DNA of 64,000 nt from Hydractinia symbiolongicarpus (GCF_029227915.1 NC_079876.1:27191828-27255827); one strand, 5' to 3'. Shown: positions 36,140 to 49,006, counted from the stretch's first letter. A program made the numbers and translations. The notes: a model not told the origin generated them from the letters alone.

Positions 36140-39100
36140 CTAAATATCATCTTCACAAGTTTTTCTTCGCTTTTCTGGAACACTATCAGCATCTGTTTCC
36201 ATATCAGTTGAATTGGAACGCTTCTTAGAATTTAGTACACCCAAAATTTGATCAATGCTTGGACGTCTTGTTGGGTCACGATCAAACATACTTGCAACCA
36301 GCTGTCGTATAGCTTCACTATATTTGTATGATACTTGTTCGTATTGAATGTAGCGGATTTTATTATGTACCTGGAAAAATTTGTCTCTGCTACTCGTACA
36401 ACCCTAAAAATAACACACATTCCTGACATTGAAGAAGAACTACTTTGTCCATCACTAACATATTGCCTGGCAGCGAGCGGGATTCGATCCCAGAACCAAG
36501 CCGCAGACGAACCCACTACTCTACGTGTATATGTTATATGTTAGTGATGAACTCAGTTTATCCGGATGGTGTGAATACATAGGTTCCTGAGTCTTCCACA
36601 ACTTTAACTATTCTTCCTTAAGAGCTAATCATACATTGTAAACATCAACACTTAATTAGGTTTAACGAGTTTCACTTTTCTTGTTTATCGAGCATTAAGA
36701 GGGAAAACGGATCAAAAATTAAAGGATACAAGGACTAGATATTTTAGGTTAACATAAATTCTGACCAAAAGTTGTTAGATGGATTTTTTTTAAAAAGCAA
36801 CCAGTTTAGCAAGTGTATTAAAATCTGCAAAATCGCTAAGCAACTTCATGAAAACATGAATATAAGCAACAATTTATATATTCTTGTTTATAAAGGCTTT
36901 GAAAATAAATAATGCCTAATCAAATACAAAAAAGCTTTAAGATTCCATTTCTCCTTAGATAATCGTTACCTTTTATCATTTAATACTTTTTGTTTCTCGC
37001 CTTTTAAACCAAATAGCTATTTGCTACGTGGGTATTATGTAAGAACTGTGAGTTCGTGAAAAAATCCACGGAGATTTTCGTTTGTTACAGGTATCTTTTT
37101 ACCCAGAGGCAGGCAGCAAGAATTACAATATAGATAGGTGAATCGGCGTTGAACGGTTGGTCAAGCGCTTAAGTGCAGCTAAATCGTGCCACACAAAAAG
37201 GTGGTTGAGTTAGCAAAAGTGTAATTTAGAATGACATGAGTTAAGGAGTCAGATTGGATTAATCAGATTTCACTTGCTCATTAGTTGATGCAGAATATAA
37301 ATATTTTGCATTTCGTTAACCGTCGTTAACCTGTGGAAAATTCTACGGGGTCGCCCGTCCTTCATATATCGCATTTCATATATCGCATTTCGTGTTTTCG
37401 TAACAAGAAGACAAACAGACGCACGAACAGACAGACGACGGCTATTATTATAGGGATTGTGTAAGGAATTATAGGAAGCGTGCTGGCACGCGAATTTTGA
37501 TATTTGCACGAAATAACAAATTCGATAAATTTTATTGACTTTGGCTGTTGTGATTGCTCATCACGAAGCCCGATTTTAACGAATAACCAATCAAAATGTT
37601 TTTCGCAGCCTAAGCACTCGGACGAAGAAATACTAGGGCAGAGCTAGTGCAATGGAAGTTAATTTAGTAGCATGGGGTCGAGGTTATATTTTTTCCCTTT
37701 TTATTTTCTAAAAGCGTTTTATTTTTGTAATATATATCTTTCCTTGGATAATGTTATTGTTTTATTTTTTATTTAGCAATCTGATTGGTGCAGTTTGGGA
37801 TATTTTGCCTACAAGGTTGGTTGCAACAAAACTTTTTAGCTGGTTAGACAAATCTTTCTTATGCTAAATGTACCTACGTAACTACAACTTTGATGGTGCT
37901 ATAAACTTGGGTGAGATTTTGAAATTTATTGACACAATGGCAGGTATACTGTACACAAAGCAAAACAGTCTTAGTAATACTTTTAAAGTTGGCTAAGTTT
38001 TGTTTACAATTAATTTTTGAATTTTACAAATCTTATTCCACAAAATAAGATTTTTGTGTGAATTTTTTAGGCTATTTATCCAAATGTATAACATTTACGT
38101 TTAATATTTGCATATTTTAAAAAACTTATTATGCAAAATGAAATTGTTATGAAAAACTACCCAATCAATCAAAACAGATCGATATGTCTACAAGGGAGAC
38201 AACTAAAAATATATTGACAGATATATCTATATCCTTACTTCAACATTAAATGTTTTTCTCAAAGTGAGCATTTCATGTAGAAGGCAACCCAAAGGCCATA
38301 AATCTGTCTCCTTAGTGTGCCTAAAAGAAAACATAAACAAGAACCTTAAAAAGCTCTTAATGTCTGTGCGAATGAAATTAAACATAACACAAAATATGTT
38401 GATCTAACTTGCATTTCTGACCATAGCCACTCGGCCACGCGCCATTTTTAAAGTTAGTACACTGTAACACCCTTAAAGAGGCTGCAGAACTGTTCAATTA
38501 AGTTCCCTGTCACTGTTCCAATATTTTAAAATACAGTATGTATTAAATGAAATATCCAAACAGGCACAAAAAAATAAAAAGATTTATATTAAAATAGTAT
38601 TAATGTCAAATAAATTATAAATAGGAAAATGTTTACAATCGAAACTTTTTCGTCATTTTTAGTCATTTTTAGTCAATTTCAGCTGGCTAATGTGATTTAA
38701 GGCGTTGTTTTGTCATCAAAGTGCATTATCTCGACTTTATAGCTTAAGTGACTAAAGTCAAAAACCAACAGTTCGTTCTGCAACCCCTTAAAGGTCCTAT
38801 GAAAAAGTAAACAAATAAAAATACTTTTCCGGTTTTAAGACAGTTTCAGGATGTTGATAATATCTTGCTTCATGGATGTACTGCAATAAAAGGAAGATAA
38901 CATACATGTAAATAAAACAAGTGATGCACAATGGAACATTCCGTTAGACATCGCTTGTTAAACTCTGTATGCTCTATAAGCGTCAGATTTTCTTTACAAA
39001 TCTGATCTTAAAAATCATAAGCAACTGGGTCTTATTAGAACCTAAAAAACAACACTTTTTTAGGTGTTCCAGCTTGAAAACTCTCTTTCATGTTTTTATG

Positions 39101-41468
39101 CTAGCGCTAAATGTGTTTTAGACAAATGTGCTAAATTGTATTAAATTAAACCTGTAAAACAATAAAAAAGTTGTTGCTGATCAAAGAGAAATTCATTTCA
39201 CACTTTTTTTCCAAATATTCGTACAGGATAGTTACTTCAGTGATCAAAATATATTAAACAATGCCAATTCTGTCTTCCCAACACATTAGATATGCATCAG
39301 AATTGCTACATAATTTTCCCCTGAGTTGACATGTTATGGTACATGCAAAAACAAGCCTATATGCTGTGGACTGAACTACAACCATATGACTACGAGGGAA
39401 ACCCAATAATCACTCTACCACATCGAACAAACATGGCCACAGCCCATGTGAAAGTATAAATAGCACAACTGCTTGTTTTGTTATATATAACATGAAGACA
39501 AGAGAAAAAACAACAAAAACATACCATCAATGTCGTAGGCAGTCTTGTTTCTTCCTCAAACTCAGAGATAACTGGCATGTTTAATTTGAGGACGTTGTTG
39601 TCATACATCAGAAAGTGTTTCATTGTGATACCCTTCAATGTTAAACCTTGATTGTGTAGGTACTTTGTTGCTTCTGCAATTTGCAGGAAGTATATTAAAA
39701 TTTCCTGAAACACAGACAATAATTGTACGGAATTGAAACAATGACAAAAATGGATCAGAAATCCAAGAGAGTGTTGTATGACCTCATCCTACAAGTCTTT
39801 CTAATTTCTAGAAAAATTCTTTTTCACAGATATTGTCATAACTAAAACAAATTCTATTTAACAGTGTCAATTGCCTAAACCTAAAACTTTAAAGTGCTTC
39901 TCAAATTAACTCTAAAAAATGCTACTATTGTATAAAGAGAAATATAGATCACCTGCTCGTCTAAGAGAATATCCTCTTTTCGCCTTTTGCGCAGATAATT
40001 GTGTAAGTTATCTAAAGTATATAGGAAATAAAGGAAAAACTTAATAAAAGACCATAAAATTATCACAGAACCATCATTACTGGCAAGAAAAGGAAAAATA
40101 CTGAATAATATTGATTTTACAAATAATATACAAACTACAAAATTTTCTAAGCACCTTCAACAAATATCCCTTTTGTTACAGCAAATTCATTAGTCCATTT
40201 TTTTAAGAGCATAATCTACATTAGCATGATTTAAGTATGTGTACTTGACTTAATGCTCTGGTGCAAAATTGTTACTAAATTAACCACACTTACTTGGTGA
40301 CAAGCATTCTGTCATTACACACATTGTATCTTCTTCAATCCAATATTCATGGTATTTGACAATATGCGGATGTTCAAGCAGGCAAACTTGATTGAGTAAA
40401 TCTTTTAGTTCTTTTATTTTATCGTCATGTACTCTATGCCTTCTTCTTTTCAGACTAATTTTTGCAATCGACATACAACTGTTTTTAAAATTAAATAAAG
40501 AATAGATAGATTTGTAACATAATCTTCTACAACAATACTTTGGCTTAGATATTTTATTCAAGTATTTGTGAGTAATAGTGAACATCTAAAATTCTAAAGA
40601 GGTATGGGACATATAATTATACAGCATACAGGTGCCTTATATAGATAATTATGAAATCTCATGAACAAACAAAAGTATCATATCCATGCAGCATTGTAAA
40701 AAAGAGTTACTAAAAAACAGCAGAGCAGGGGTTGCCTTCCTTCGAGATCGAATAGGGTTAGGATACATTATTGCTTTAATTTTTGTTATCCAAGCAGGAT
40801 TTTTGCATATTGTAAAATTTATCCAAAACTATTCATACCAACATGTGGGAAAAAATACAAGAACAATAAGTCAACAAAGAAAATTCTATGTAACAATCAT
40901 ACAATGAAATAATCTTAACTCTTTTCTTTTTGTTTAAATGTATAGATACAATTTATCTAGGTTTAAGGAAGGTATTTGACAAGGTATAGACCACTCCATT
41001 TTCCGTGGTAAACTGAGGCAAGTTAGTACTGATAAACTGACCAAAAGGATTAAATCATTCCTAAATACAGAACACAATATGTTTACGTTAAGGGGTAAAA
41101 TTTTACCTGCTAGATCAGGGAGTACATAGAAACTTGTTCTTGGCACATTGCTTTTCCTAATTGTGGTTAGTGATATCAAAATGAACAAAACGATTTTTTA
41201 TATGCAGCTTTGCTGATGAGACCAGAATAAATAAAGAGATTAATGACCTCATGGACCACTTAATAATAATACAGTAAAAACTGCTGAATAAAATCAAGTA
41301 ATGCTGTCCAAATTTCTACAAATTTTTTAACATATTAATTATGCACCTAACTAATCTACAACCAGAAGCTATGAACAACCGTGAAAATTTAACAGAGTAA
41401 GAAAAAAAATAAAATAAAAATTTGGTATATATTTACCCAATTCTTTTTTTATCAGCCGAATCTTCCAT
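36140..41468 (-). CDS. NEK-like protein kinase fold, predicted pseudokinase
   Basis: Seven exons in transcript order: 41437-41468, 40294-40478, 39953-40011, 39525-39704, 38825-38880, 38239-38320 and 36140-36370. Phases join throughout, giving 274 residues. Landmarks in order: MEDSADKKRIG; SIAKISL (VAIK lysine); CLLEHPHIVKYHEYWIEED; the hinge MTECLSP; YFLQIAEATKYLHNQG; RYYQHPETVLKPE (APE region); DLWPLGCLLHEMLTL (subdomain IX); and ASMFDRDPTRRPSIDQIL (subdomain XI, NEK-type). The catalytic HRD is replaced by LKG (GLTLKGITMKHFL) and DFG by NMP (KLNMPVISEF), so phosphotransfer is unlikely. No glycine-rich loop was found between exons 1 and 2; it may be lost or in a small missed exon. The tail has basic NLS-like patches (SKKRSNS, EKRRK). 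STKLD1-like NEK-related pseudokinases are a possible comparison. Confidence 0.85.
36440..36530 (-). repeat. tRNA-like SINE head, third type
   Basis: The minus strand reads GTAGAGTAGTGGGTTCGTCT, then GGGATCGAATCCCGCTCGCTG, a tRNA-like A/B-box pair. It sits in the last intron of the pseudokinase gene, so it is a transposed SINE rather than a tRNA gene. Confidence 0.5.
37045..37135 (-). mobile_element. Strongly decayed short Helitron
   Basis: The minus strand keeps TCTATATTGTAATTCTTGC at the head and a CCGTGGATTTTTTCACG-type hairpin at the other end. It is intronic. Confidence 0.5.
37318..37455 (-). mobile_element. Short non-autonomous Helitron
   Basis: Minus strand: CCCTATAATAATAGCCGTCG, CTGTCTGTTCG, then GGACGGGCGACCCCGTAGAA. 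It ends TTCCACAGGTTAACGACGG, so the CTRR end is eroded. It is intronic in the pseudokinase gene. Confidence 0.65.
38400..38450 (-). repeat. tRNA-Ser/Leu-like fragment
   Basis: The minus strand reads GGCGCGTGGCCGAGTGGC, like the 5' arm of a class-II tRNA. No T-arm or acceptor 3' half follows, so it is a fragment or SINE head. Confidence 0.35.
40955..41300 (+). pseudogene. Degenerate LINE reverse-transcriptase fragment
   Basis: Broken plus-strand frames read DHSIFRGKLRQVSTDKLTKR, IKSFLNTEHNMF, then LGTLLFLIVVSDIKMN and DETRINKEINDLMDHLNNNT. These align with the palm region of a non-LTR reverse transcriptase (..GPLLFLI..DI.., ..ADD..). It is distinct from the copy at 13388-14690 and lies in intron 1 of the pseudokinase gene. 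Confidence 0.65.
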
Positions 41469-42000
41469 TTTATTTATTTCTCTAAACGTATAACATACAT
41501 ACATAATGAAATTCGAAAAGCTATTAAAAATAAGAAACAAACAACCAACATCTCCACCTGTGTGGGTAACTAGGGACCAAGTGGGACTAAAGTCCTGACA
41601 ATTTTACAAATTTGTTAAAAAGACTGGTTGCTGATGTCATTCTAAAAATCTTTAGGCTGTAATATTTTTGTAACTATTTGTTTAAATATAATAATACTAT
41701 ATTGTTAATATACTAAAAATATTTTAAATATACTGTCCTTAAAAAACATTTCCAGCTGACAATTTAATATAACACGAATGAATTTATTTAAAAATATGTA
41801 TATATATTTTGTGTTCATCCAACACACCTTTCAGCAGAATAAAATGTTACAAAAAAAAGCTCAGCAAAAAAGAGAAATTTCGAATTTATATAATTAAAAC
41901 AATAATTAAGAAATCTAAGTATTAATCTCTTAACTCTTTTAAACCAGTGTAAGTTAAAGTTTTTTATAAAACGGAATTGCTGAGAAAAGTAAAATAACAT
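41469..42000. other. Upstream region of the pseudokinase gene, with a Helitron-family fragment
   Basis: About 41552-41690 matches the internal block of the 10131-10785 element (GTGGGTAACTAGGGACCA, GCTGATGTCATTC). Otherwise AT-rich; no TATA box stands out above 41468. Confidence 0.45.
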
Positions 42001-42310
42001 GGGGCCGTAGCTTAGTGGTTATAAATCTCATACTTTGTGTAGGAAGACAGGGTTTGATTCCACTTGGGGGCAATTAAATATGGGTGTGTGAATGTTACCA
42101 TAGCACTGAGTTAACCATAGTTTCCTAGTGATTTGATTACGCCCTTGATAATTTAGTTGGCTGTTTGATGTTGTATGGAGTTATCTGTTAGAGTGCGCGA
42201 ATTGGGTCTACGTGGCTCAAAATGAGCATTAAATGCTCTAGGACTCACCATCTAAGCCATGGCCCCTCCTGGAAATAATAGACAGGGTAGCTATATATCC
42301 CTTGATTTTT
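42001..42310 (+). repeat. tRNA-derived SINE, family B
   Basis: The head is GGGGCCGTAGCTTAGTGGTT (A box) and AGGGTTTGATTCC (B box). The body AACCATAGTTTCCTAGTG and the 3' part CATCTAAGCCATGGCCCC, AATAATAGACAGGG and TGTGAGG are shared with the next copy. Confidence 0.75.
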
Positions 42311-42395
42311 GTGAGGCTAGCTAAATTACTAAGTAGACATAATACAGACAGCATATGCTAGCTAGCTAATGAGCCGATAACATCAACAAATATAT

Positions 42396-42399
42396 ATAG

Positions 42400-42436
<37 letters not shown>
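42396..42436. repeat. (AT)n microsatellite
   Basis: An uninterrupted AT run between the two family-B SINEs. Confidence 0.9.
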
Positions 42437-42439
<3 letters not shown>

Positions 42440-42834
42440 TCAGCTATGCTATAGCTAACTAATGATTGCCACTACTTTAATTAGCAAGTCAGATGGCCTA
42501 AATCGGTGTGTCTAATTTGTTGCCCGTAAGGTGTTAAAAACATCAAAGTGTATGTGGTAATGAATCTTTACCTCAACGCACTTTCTTCGCAGAATCGCTA
42601 CCATATTTGTTTTGATTCAATTTTAGAGATGAGGGCACGGCCCGATATGACCGCTGTTGCCTGTGAAATCTAAACTCCTAAACAAACGGCCTTTGTAATT
42701 TAAGGACAACAAAATTACACCTCCAAGGAGAAAATAATATTTTTAGTCTATGATTTAGTTGATGATGCTTTATATGAAATGTTTCAATAATTTTGACTTT
42801 TATTGAACGTTAAACCTTTTCACCTTTAGATTAT

Positions 42835-43155
42835 GGCGCCGTAGATTAGTGGTTATAGCTCTCATACTCTGTGCGGGAGACCTGGGTTCAATTCCTTTTG
42901 ACGGCGATTCAACATGGGCGAGTAAATGTTACCATAGCCCCGGGTTAACCCAAGCCATGTGCGAGCCATTGGGCAGATGGCTTACTGTGTGGACCGTTGG
43001 ATGTTGCTGGGAGTTGTCTAGTAGAGTGCAGGCCCTAATTGGGTTTGCCGTAGCTCAAAATGAGAATTAAATACTCTAGGACTAAACATCTAAGCCATGG
43101 CCCCTCCTGAAAATAATAGACAGGGTATATCCCTCGATATTTGTGAGGGTACCCA
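42835..43155 (+). repeat. tRNA-derived SINE, family B
   Basis: GGCGCCGTAGATTAGTGG, GGGTTCAATTCC, GGGTTAACCCAAGCCATG and the shared 3' part (CATCTAAGCCATGGCCCC, AATAATAGACAGGG, CCCTCGATATTTGTGAGG). It is longer and cleaner than the copy at 42001. Confidence 0.8.
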
Positions 43156-44279
43156 TGTAAAATATCTATCTTTTTATAAATAAAAGTCGATTTAACGCTG
43201 TGGACCAATATATTAATCATGAACTAGTAAATAAAAACTGGATAAAGCAACATTTGTTATTTTTAGTTTAAAGATTTCGTACGTGGTTTAGCATGGAGCA
43301 GTTTTAGCTTTAAAGTTCATTAACATAATTTACAAGAAATAAGATTATGTCATAGGGGAAACCATTTCACGTAAGTTTAGACCCAGCATGACTTCCAAAT
43401 TTCTCGAAACTCGAAATTTTATACGTCGAAATATAAGTTTCTTCATAACATGGATTTTGTTCGATCGTTCTTCTCAAATGAAATATTAAAATGTTTCGAT
43501 ATTAACCACCTTCTCATCGCCGTACGACGAGACCAAAAATCGCATTTCAGTTTCCACTGAGTCTAATCGCACTCAGTGAGTACCACGCCTAAATTAATTT
43601 TATTGCACCGCTTTACCAGTTTTGCACTTCTAATGTACTGAGCTTTAACTAACGCAAAAACATTATATCGATGAGCGCAGATCCTTATACCAAGAATATT
43701 TTTCCATACCAGAAAGAATTAGTTTAAGGAATCGGTAGCATTGAAATACTTATATTGAGTATAAATCAATAAATTTCATTCTAATACTGTGTACGCTTAT
43801 CTTGATTTATGACATACTCCATGCCTGCACTAAAGAGCTCAGTCTGGATATGTGGTACAGTTAACGGCTCTTATTACGCGCTCAACCTCCCGTTGAAGAT
43901 AAATCTATTGTCGCGATTTCTAACCATGTATACAATTACAAACGAAGATATTTTGAAGGGCATATCCTAAAGCTAGCCATGTCTCACGCTATTCTTGTAA
44001 TGTTTTTAATCAGCTTGTTATAAGTGATTTTTTTTCCGAACTAATATTATTAACTTTTGTGCTGGGGTTGTGGATATCAGCTGGTTGCTACTTTTAGCTA
44101 TAAAGTGAAAAATATAGCCAAATAAAGTTGGCTGCAAAAAAAGATTTAAGTAATCCTTTTTACGCTAAATGCAGTTAGGTAGCTAGCTACACGTTTTACT
44201 GGGAAATAAACTTTGACAAAAGTCTGAAGTTTATTGATTTAAGGAGATAGCAGTCTCAATTAACCTGTGTGATACTTAA
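43156..44279. other. Intergenic, nothing recognised
   Basis: No exon or element identified. The sequence near 43790-43880 (GCTTATCTTGATTTATGACA, TGCCTGCACTAAAG) is a diverged match to 47965-48010 and 53240-53280, so part of the later duplicated spacer has an older relative here. Confidence 0.45.
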
Positions 44280-44421
44280 CACGTTGAGTCCCAGCCTGTT
44301 TTAGGTGTACTTCGTCAGACCCAAGCCTTGAAGTGGCTATGGACACATCATATATGATATTTTTTCAGAGTTCTGGGTGATTTGAATACTTTATTCTAAT
44401 TAGTAAGTGTGACCAATGAAC

Positions 44422-44575
44422 ACATATATATACGTTATCGGGCTGCAGCATCAAAATACTAACGTCCAAACCTAATCACGTATATATACGTTGTTCCGAC
44501 TTCAACGTATATATACGTAATTTGGTCTGGACAATCAATAAGTGAAGGTAGAGCACTGACCACGCATATATACTT
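44422..44575. promoter_or_regulatory. Subterminal ACGTATATATACGT palindromes of the piggyBac element
   Basis: Four copies or near-copies (44422-44435, 44478-44491, 44505-44518, 44562-44575) are matched by one near the right end (47553-47566). The placement suggests transposase-binding subterminal repeats; this is inference. Confidence 0.5.
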
Positions 44576-44892
44576 GTTATATTTATCGTTACAACCAATC
44601 ATATTTTAATTCTTCTGTGAGTTAACCAATTAGAGAACGTTCAAAATTTTTAAATAGAGCATTCTTGTGTATGCGATTTTCTTTTTCATCAACTGCTGTG
44701 CTAGTATAGACGTCTGTATTCGTAAAGTGAGTTGTTTATTTTCTTTTTTTGTAGTAACCATTCATAAAGAAGGCATGTTTAAGGCAAGAAAATCTTTTGA
44801 ACCACTTTGTAATGTAATATCATAGTCACATGAAAAATTGAGATGTAGGGACTGTCCTCATAAATAAACGTTTTTTCTTATTTTCTTCGTTT

Positions 44893-46640
44893 ATGAGTTG
44901 CTATTGCTTCATTTTCTCAGAAATAGCAAAACGGTACAGTGCTGAGGAAACTGCTGAATTGAAAATGAATGAAAATGGTGAAATGGATTCAGCTGACTCG
45001 CTTGACGAAGAATTCAGTTCAGATGCTGAATCAACTTCCGAATCCGAAATAGAAAGTGATTCTGAAGAATCTGACTTTACTGGTCGCAAAATCCTACAAA
45101 ATATTGCTCCCCAAACACATAGGGGAAGGGAGGATTAGAACAAGAGATGGTGCATTCAATATCCGTGGCCGAGGTCGAAGTGTAAGGACGCGTGGTGGCC
45201 TGCAAACTGCAGCACATCGTTTAAAAATAACAAAAGGAAACATTGAAGACTCCGAGGATTCTGCCACAGAACTTAGCTCAAGAGAAGAAAACGAAAACAA
45301 GGAAGAAGAAATATCGAGTGGAGGTGATTCTGCTATTCGTAATGATCTCATTGATGAAAAGGGCCCTGTGAATGAATTTGATTGGTTAGACGATGTCCTT
45401 ATTATAAAACCATTTGATTTCAATGAAGATACTGGGTTGCAGGTACAGGTTCCTATTGGAGATGATCCTTTGTTTTTCTTCAATCTATTCATAAACGACG
45501 AACTTTTACAAGAAATCGTCGATTGATCAAATGCATATGCAGATCGTGTTATAAACTCCTCTCGTCCATTGAGACGGAACAGTATCTTGAATACATGGAA
45601 TAACGTAACATTGGAAGAGATGAGACAGTTCCTCGGTTTGATTTTTCACATGGGTCTCGTTGCTATGCCATCATATCGCTGTTACTGGTCTACAGACCGC
45701 TTATACAAAAACGAACTGTTCAAATCAGTAATGTCTAGAAACAGATTTCAATCAATCATGCGATTTTTGAATTTTGGCGAGGAACCATAATTTCAGAATG
45801 ATCGATTGAGTAAGGTCAGATTTCTCTTGAATCACCTCAACAGCACAGTTGCTGATGTCTACACACCTGAAATAGAACTATCCTTGGATAAGTCGATAAT
45901 GCTTTGGCGAGGGCGATTGATTTTTCGCCAGTATATTAAAAACAAACGGCATAAGTATGTGGTGAAGTTTTTCGAATTGTGGTTCGTTCTAAAAGCAGAG
46001 ATTTATTCAGGTGTGAAATTTCCAGACACTGAAGCATTGGAAAAACAGGAGCTGTTGTTATTCACCTAATGAATTCCTATCTGGATAAAGGGTACCATGT
46101 ATTTTAACGACAACTGGTACAATTCCGTGCCATTGACAAAGCACATGACGCAAAGGAAAACTTACATTTCTAGCACCCTACGAGCAGACAGAAAACACCT
46201 TCCCGAGGAAGTTACAAAGAAAAAGTTGAAAAAATGAGAAATGATTTTTCGGTCGTCAGACGACATTTCTGTCACAAAATGGAAGGACAAAAGGGATGTT
46301 TGTATGATCAGCAATGCATTCATTCCTGAATTGGTTAAGACCGTAAACAGACATGGGAAATCTAGACAGAAGCCAAACATTGTGGATATTTACAATCAAA
46401 ACATGTCCGGTATTGATCGATCAGATCAAATGCTCTCGCATCATTCTGGATTGAGGAAAACAATCAGATGGTACAAAAAGGTCGCCGTCCATATCTTGGA
46501 AATTTTCATGGCAAATGCTTTCTACCTATATAAAAAGGCAACTCCATCTCCAAAAGTTAAAGCCATGAAAGGATTCAAGGAAACCATTATAACGAGACTG
46601 GTTGGCCAACCAAAACCATCGAAACACATGCAACCATAAG
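44893..46640 (+). pseudogene. piggyBac transposase, frameshifted and stop-interrupted
   Basis: An acidic N-terminal region (DSADSLDEEFSSDAEST, SDSEESDF) precedes the DDE_Tnp_1_7 core. Core landmarks: LGLIFHMGLVAMPSYRCYWS; LSLDKSIMLWRGRLIFRQYI (first catalytic Asp; the usual DE is DK); FNDNWYNSVPL (second Asp); MSGIDRSDQMLSHHSGLRKT (third Asp); and HILEIFMANAFYLYKK. Premature stops or frame changes lie near 45136, 45523, 45788, 46067 and 46235. All three catalytic Asp codons survive, so the breaks are fairly recent. Parts of the middle (around 46020-46090) are lost. It cannot make transposase as it stands. Confidence 0.9.
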
Positions 46641-46860
46641 CTTCTATTCACTACTTAGCTGCGATTGAACAACAGAAAAAAAGAAAGACACTGACAGAAC
46701 CTGCAAGCACTCTGCTCATCAAATGGTAAAAGACGCGAAACAAGATACACATGCCCTTGATGCCCACAACAACCAGCCCTATGCATTGATCCATGTTTCC
46801 GCATCCATCACCGGAATATTGGCGTTGCCGGTTTCATCATCATCTGAAGAGGAGTAGTTC
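46640..46860 (+). pseudogene. Decayed C-terminal cysteine-rich module of piggyBac
   Basis: In a shifted frame a PALCIDPCFRIHHRNI motif near 46773-46820 resembles the CxxCxxxPxLCxxxCFxxYH zinc-binding tail of piggyBac transposases. It is separated from the main frame by stops. A second copy lies near 52410-52455. Confidence 0.65.
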
Positions 46861-46945
46861 GCCTCTCTTAGTATTCTCAGTTATAAATACATGTACAGAC
46901 ATGTAATTGTGACAGTTTGCTTTGAAACAATGTGTTTTTCTTCGT

Positions 46946-47305
<360 letters not shown>

Positions 47306-48172
47306 CATTTGTGTCATCGAAAAGCGAATTTAAAAAAGTGCTATGATTACTTCCTTCAAACAGCGAAATAACCGACATGGTTTGTGTAAGTAATAGACGT
47401 AATACGACGTAAAAAATAAATCTGTCTTTGAAAACAAGAAACTTTTAAACTTTAATAAACACTTTCATAAACAGAAATTACAAAAACAATAATTACCCCT
47501 CTTTTCCCCAAACGTAAATGTACGTCGTTGGGTTATTGCGAAAGATCGCACAACGTATATATACATGATTGGGACCCGACGTGTTGACTAAAGTATTTTT
47601 ATTCCCAATTATTTTGTACGAACAGACTTTACGATGTGATTTGATTTAAACTAACAATGCATTTTGTTTTGGGTCAGAGCTGCGACGGGCTGTTTTCTGC
47701 TTTTTTTAGTAAAAAGGTGCTATGCATTTTTTTAGACAAAGGTACTGCGCCTATACAGATGTGCAATACGGTTTCTCGTACTAAGTGCCCAGCCTAGCGT
47801 CGCGATTAATTATTGAACTTTACCGGGAACTTTTTCCGCAAAATAAAAAATGCTTGCCAATGTCAGGGTAACAACAGGTTGCAAATGGTTTTTTTTTCAG
47901 CCAAAGTTTCGGGAAAGTTATTTTTGAAGAATATATTACACCCGAAATACTATGCTAATGTGTGCGCTTTACTTGATTTACGACATATAGTATACCTGCA
48001 CTAAAGCGCTGTTTAGCACAATTTACGGCTCTTATTAAGCACTCAGCCTGGTGTTTAACGCTGGTTTGTGGCTTAGCCTGGTATTTCGACGGCTAGCTCT
48101 GTTTTATTCCTGTACAAATCTGTATATACCAAAATTCATAATACTTTACACTATTTTTTGTTTAGTCATTTT

Positions 48173-48214
48173 GTTGTCATCACAGAGTCATTTTAATGAC
48201 TCTGTGATGACAAC
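48173..48214. repeat. Perfect 20-bp-stem hairpin with 2-nt loop
   Basis: GTTGTCATCACAGAGTCATT, TT, then its exact reverse complement. The duplicate copy is at 53447-53488. Confidence 0.9.
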
Positions 48215-48735
48215 ATATATATACAATAATTTATAATACTTTTTACTAATTCTATTTAGTCACTCTGTTGTCGTGTAGACCAGAACTTTATTTTAACGCA
48301 AGATAAATTATTACAGAGTCATATGATGTGTTAACGCTTTCCTCCACTATGACTACCAAAGAAAATCCGATGATATCTTACAATCGTGCATATATCAAAA
48401 GACACTGATCGAAGTAACAACGCAACCACTTTCAAGTATATCCAGATTTCCTTTACTTGTTTTGTTTGTCATACACTACAAGAGTTCCACATGCAGAGGG
48501 TATATCCCTTTGGTGGGAATCCGAGATTTTTGTCACCTTTGTGGTAAAAAAGGGATGGGCGCACACTGAACTCGGAAATTCCCTAAATTAGCTTTTAATT
48601 ACGCCATGCTAAAGAGTGAATAATGAGGCTCTTAATATTGGTGCGGGAAAGACACCGGACGGCAAATTTTTAAGGATTTCTACCAAAATGAATTATTGAA
48701 CAGATTTTGCAATTCTTTTAATTCACAAATTCAGA

Positions 48736-49006
48736 TATAAAAGGCACTAAAATAGTCAGGTCAGCGATAGTAATACAACAATGGAAAAATATATCTATGG
48801 ATTATTTAAAAAAGTTACCTCATAGCTGCAACATAGATATTATAGCATGTCCAACTCATACTAGCATGGAAAAAGGACGTTTAGTGGAAAATGTTCCATC
48901 TTTTCTTATTTTTAAAGTACCTCTTCGTGACGAAAATTATACCTTATACAAATATACAGTAGGAATGTTAATTTGTCAAATGTGTTTGATATATAAGCAC
49001 ACGTAA
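48736..49006 (+). CDS. Candidate small gene with TATA box (duplicated at 53792-54062)
   Basis: TATAAAAGG at 48736-48744 is followed after ~50 bp by two overlapping ATG frames. The longer (48797-49006) encodes 69 residues with plausible composition: MDYLKKLPHSCNIDIIACPT, VENVPSFLIFKVPL, ending LICQMCLIYKHT. The frame is identical in the duplicate (53853-54062). Since the copies are recent, that identity is weak evidence for function. The first ATG (48781) opens a different frame that stops after 14 codons. No family was recognised. Confidence 0.3.

Noticed and set aside
40686-40907. 73-codon plus-strand frame inside the pseudokinase intron
   Set aside because: No coding signature; antisense to an intron.
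42835-42910. tRNA gene (GGCGCCGTAGATTAGTGG... with a GGGTTCAATTCC box)
   Set aside because: The 3' acceptor half is absent and the same head recurs with a shared non-tRNA body at other sites; it is a SINE.
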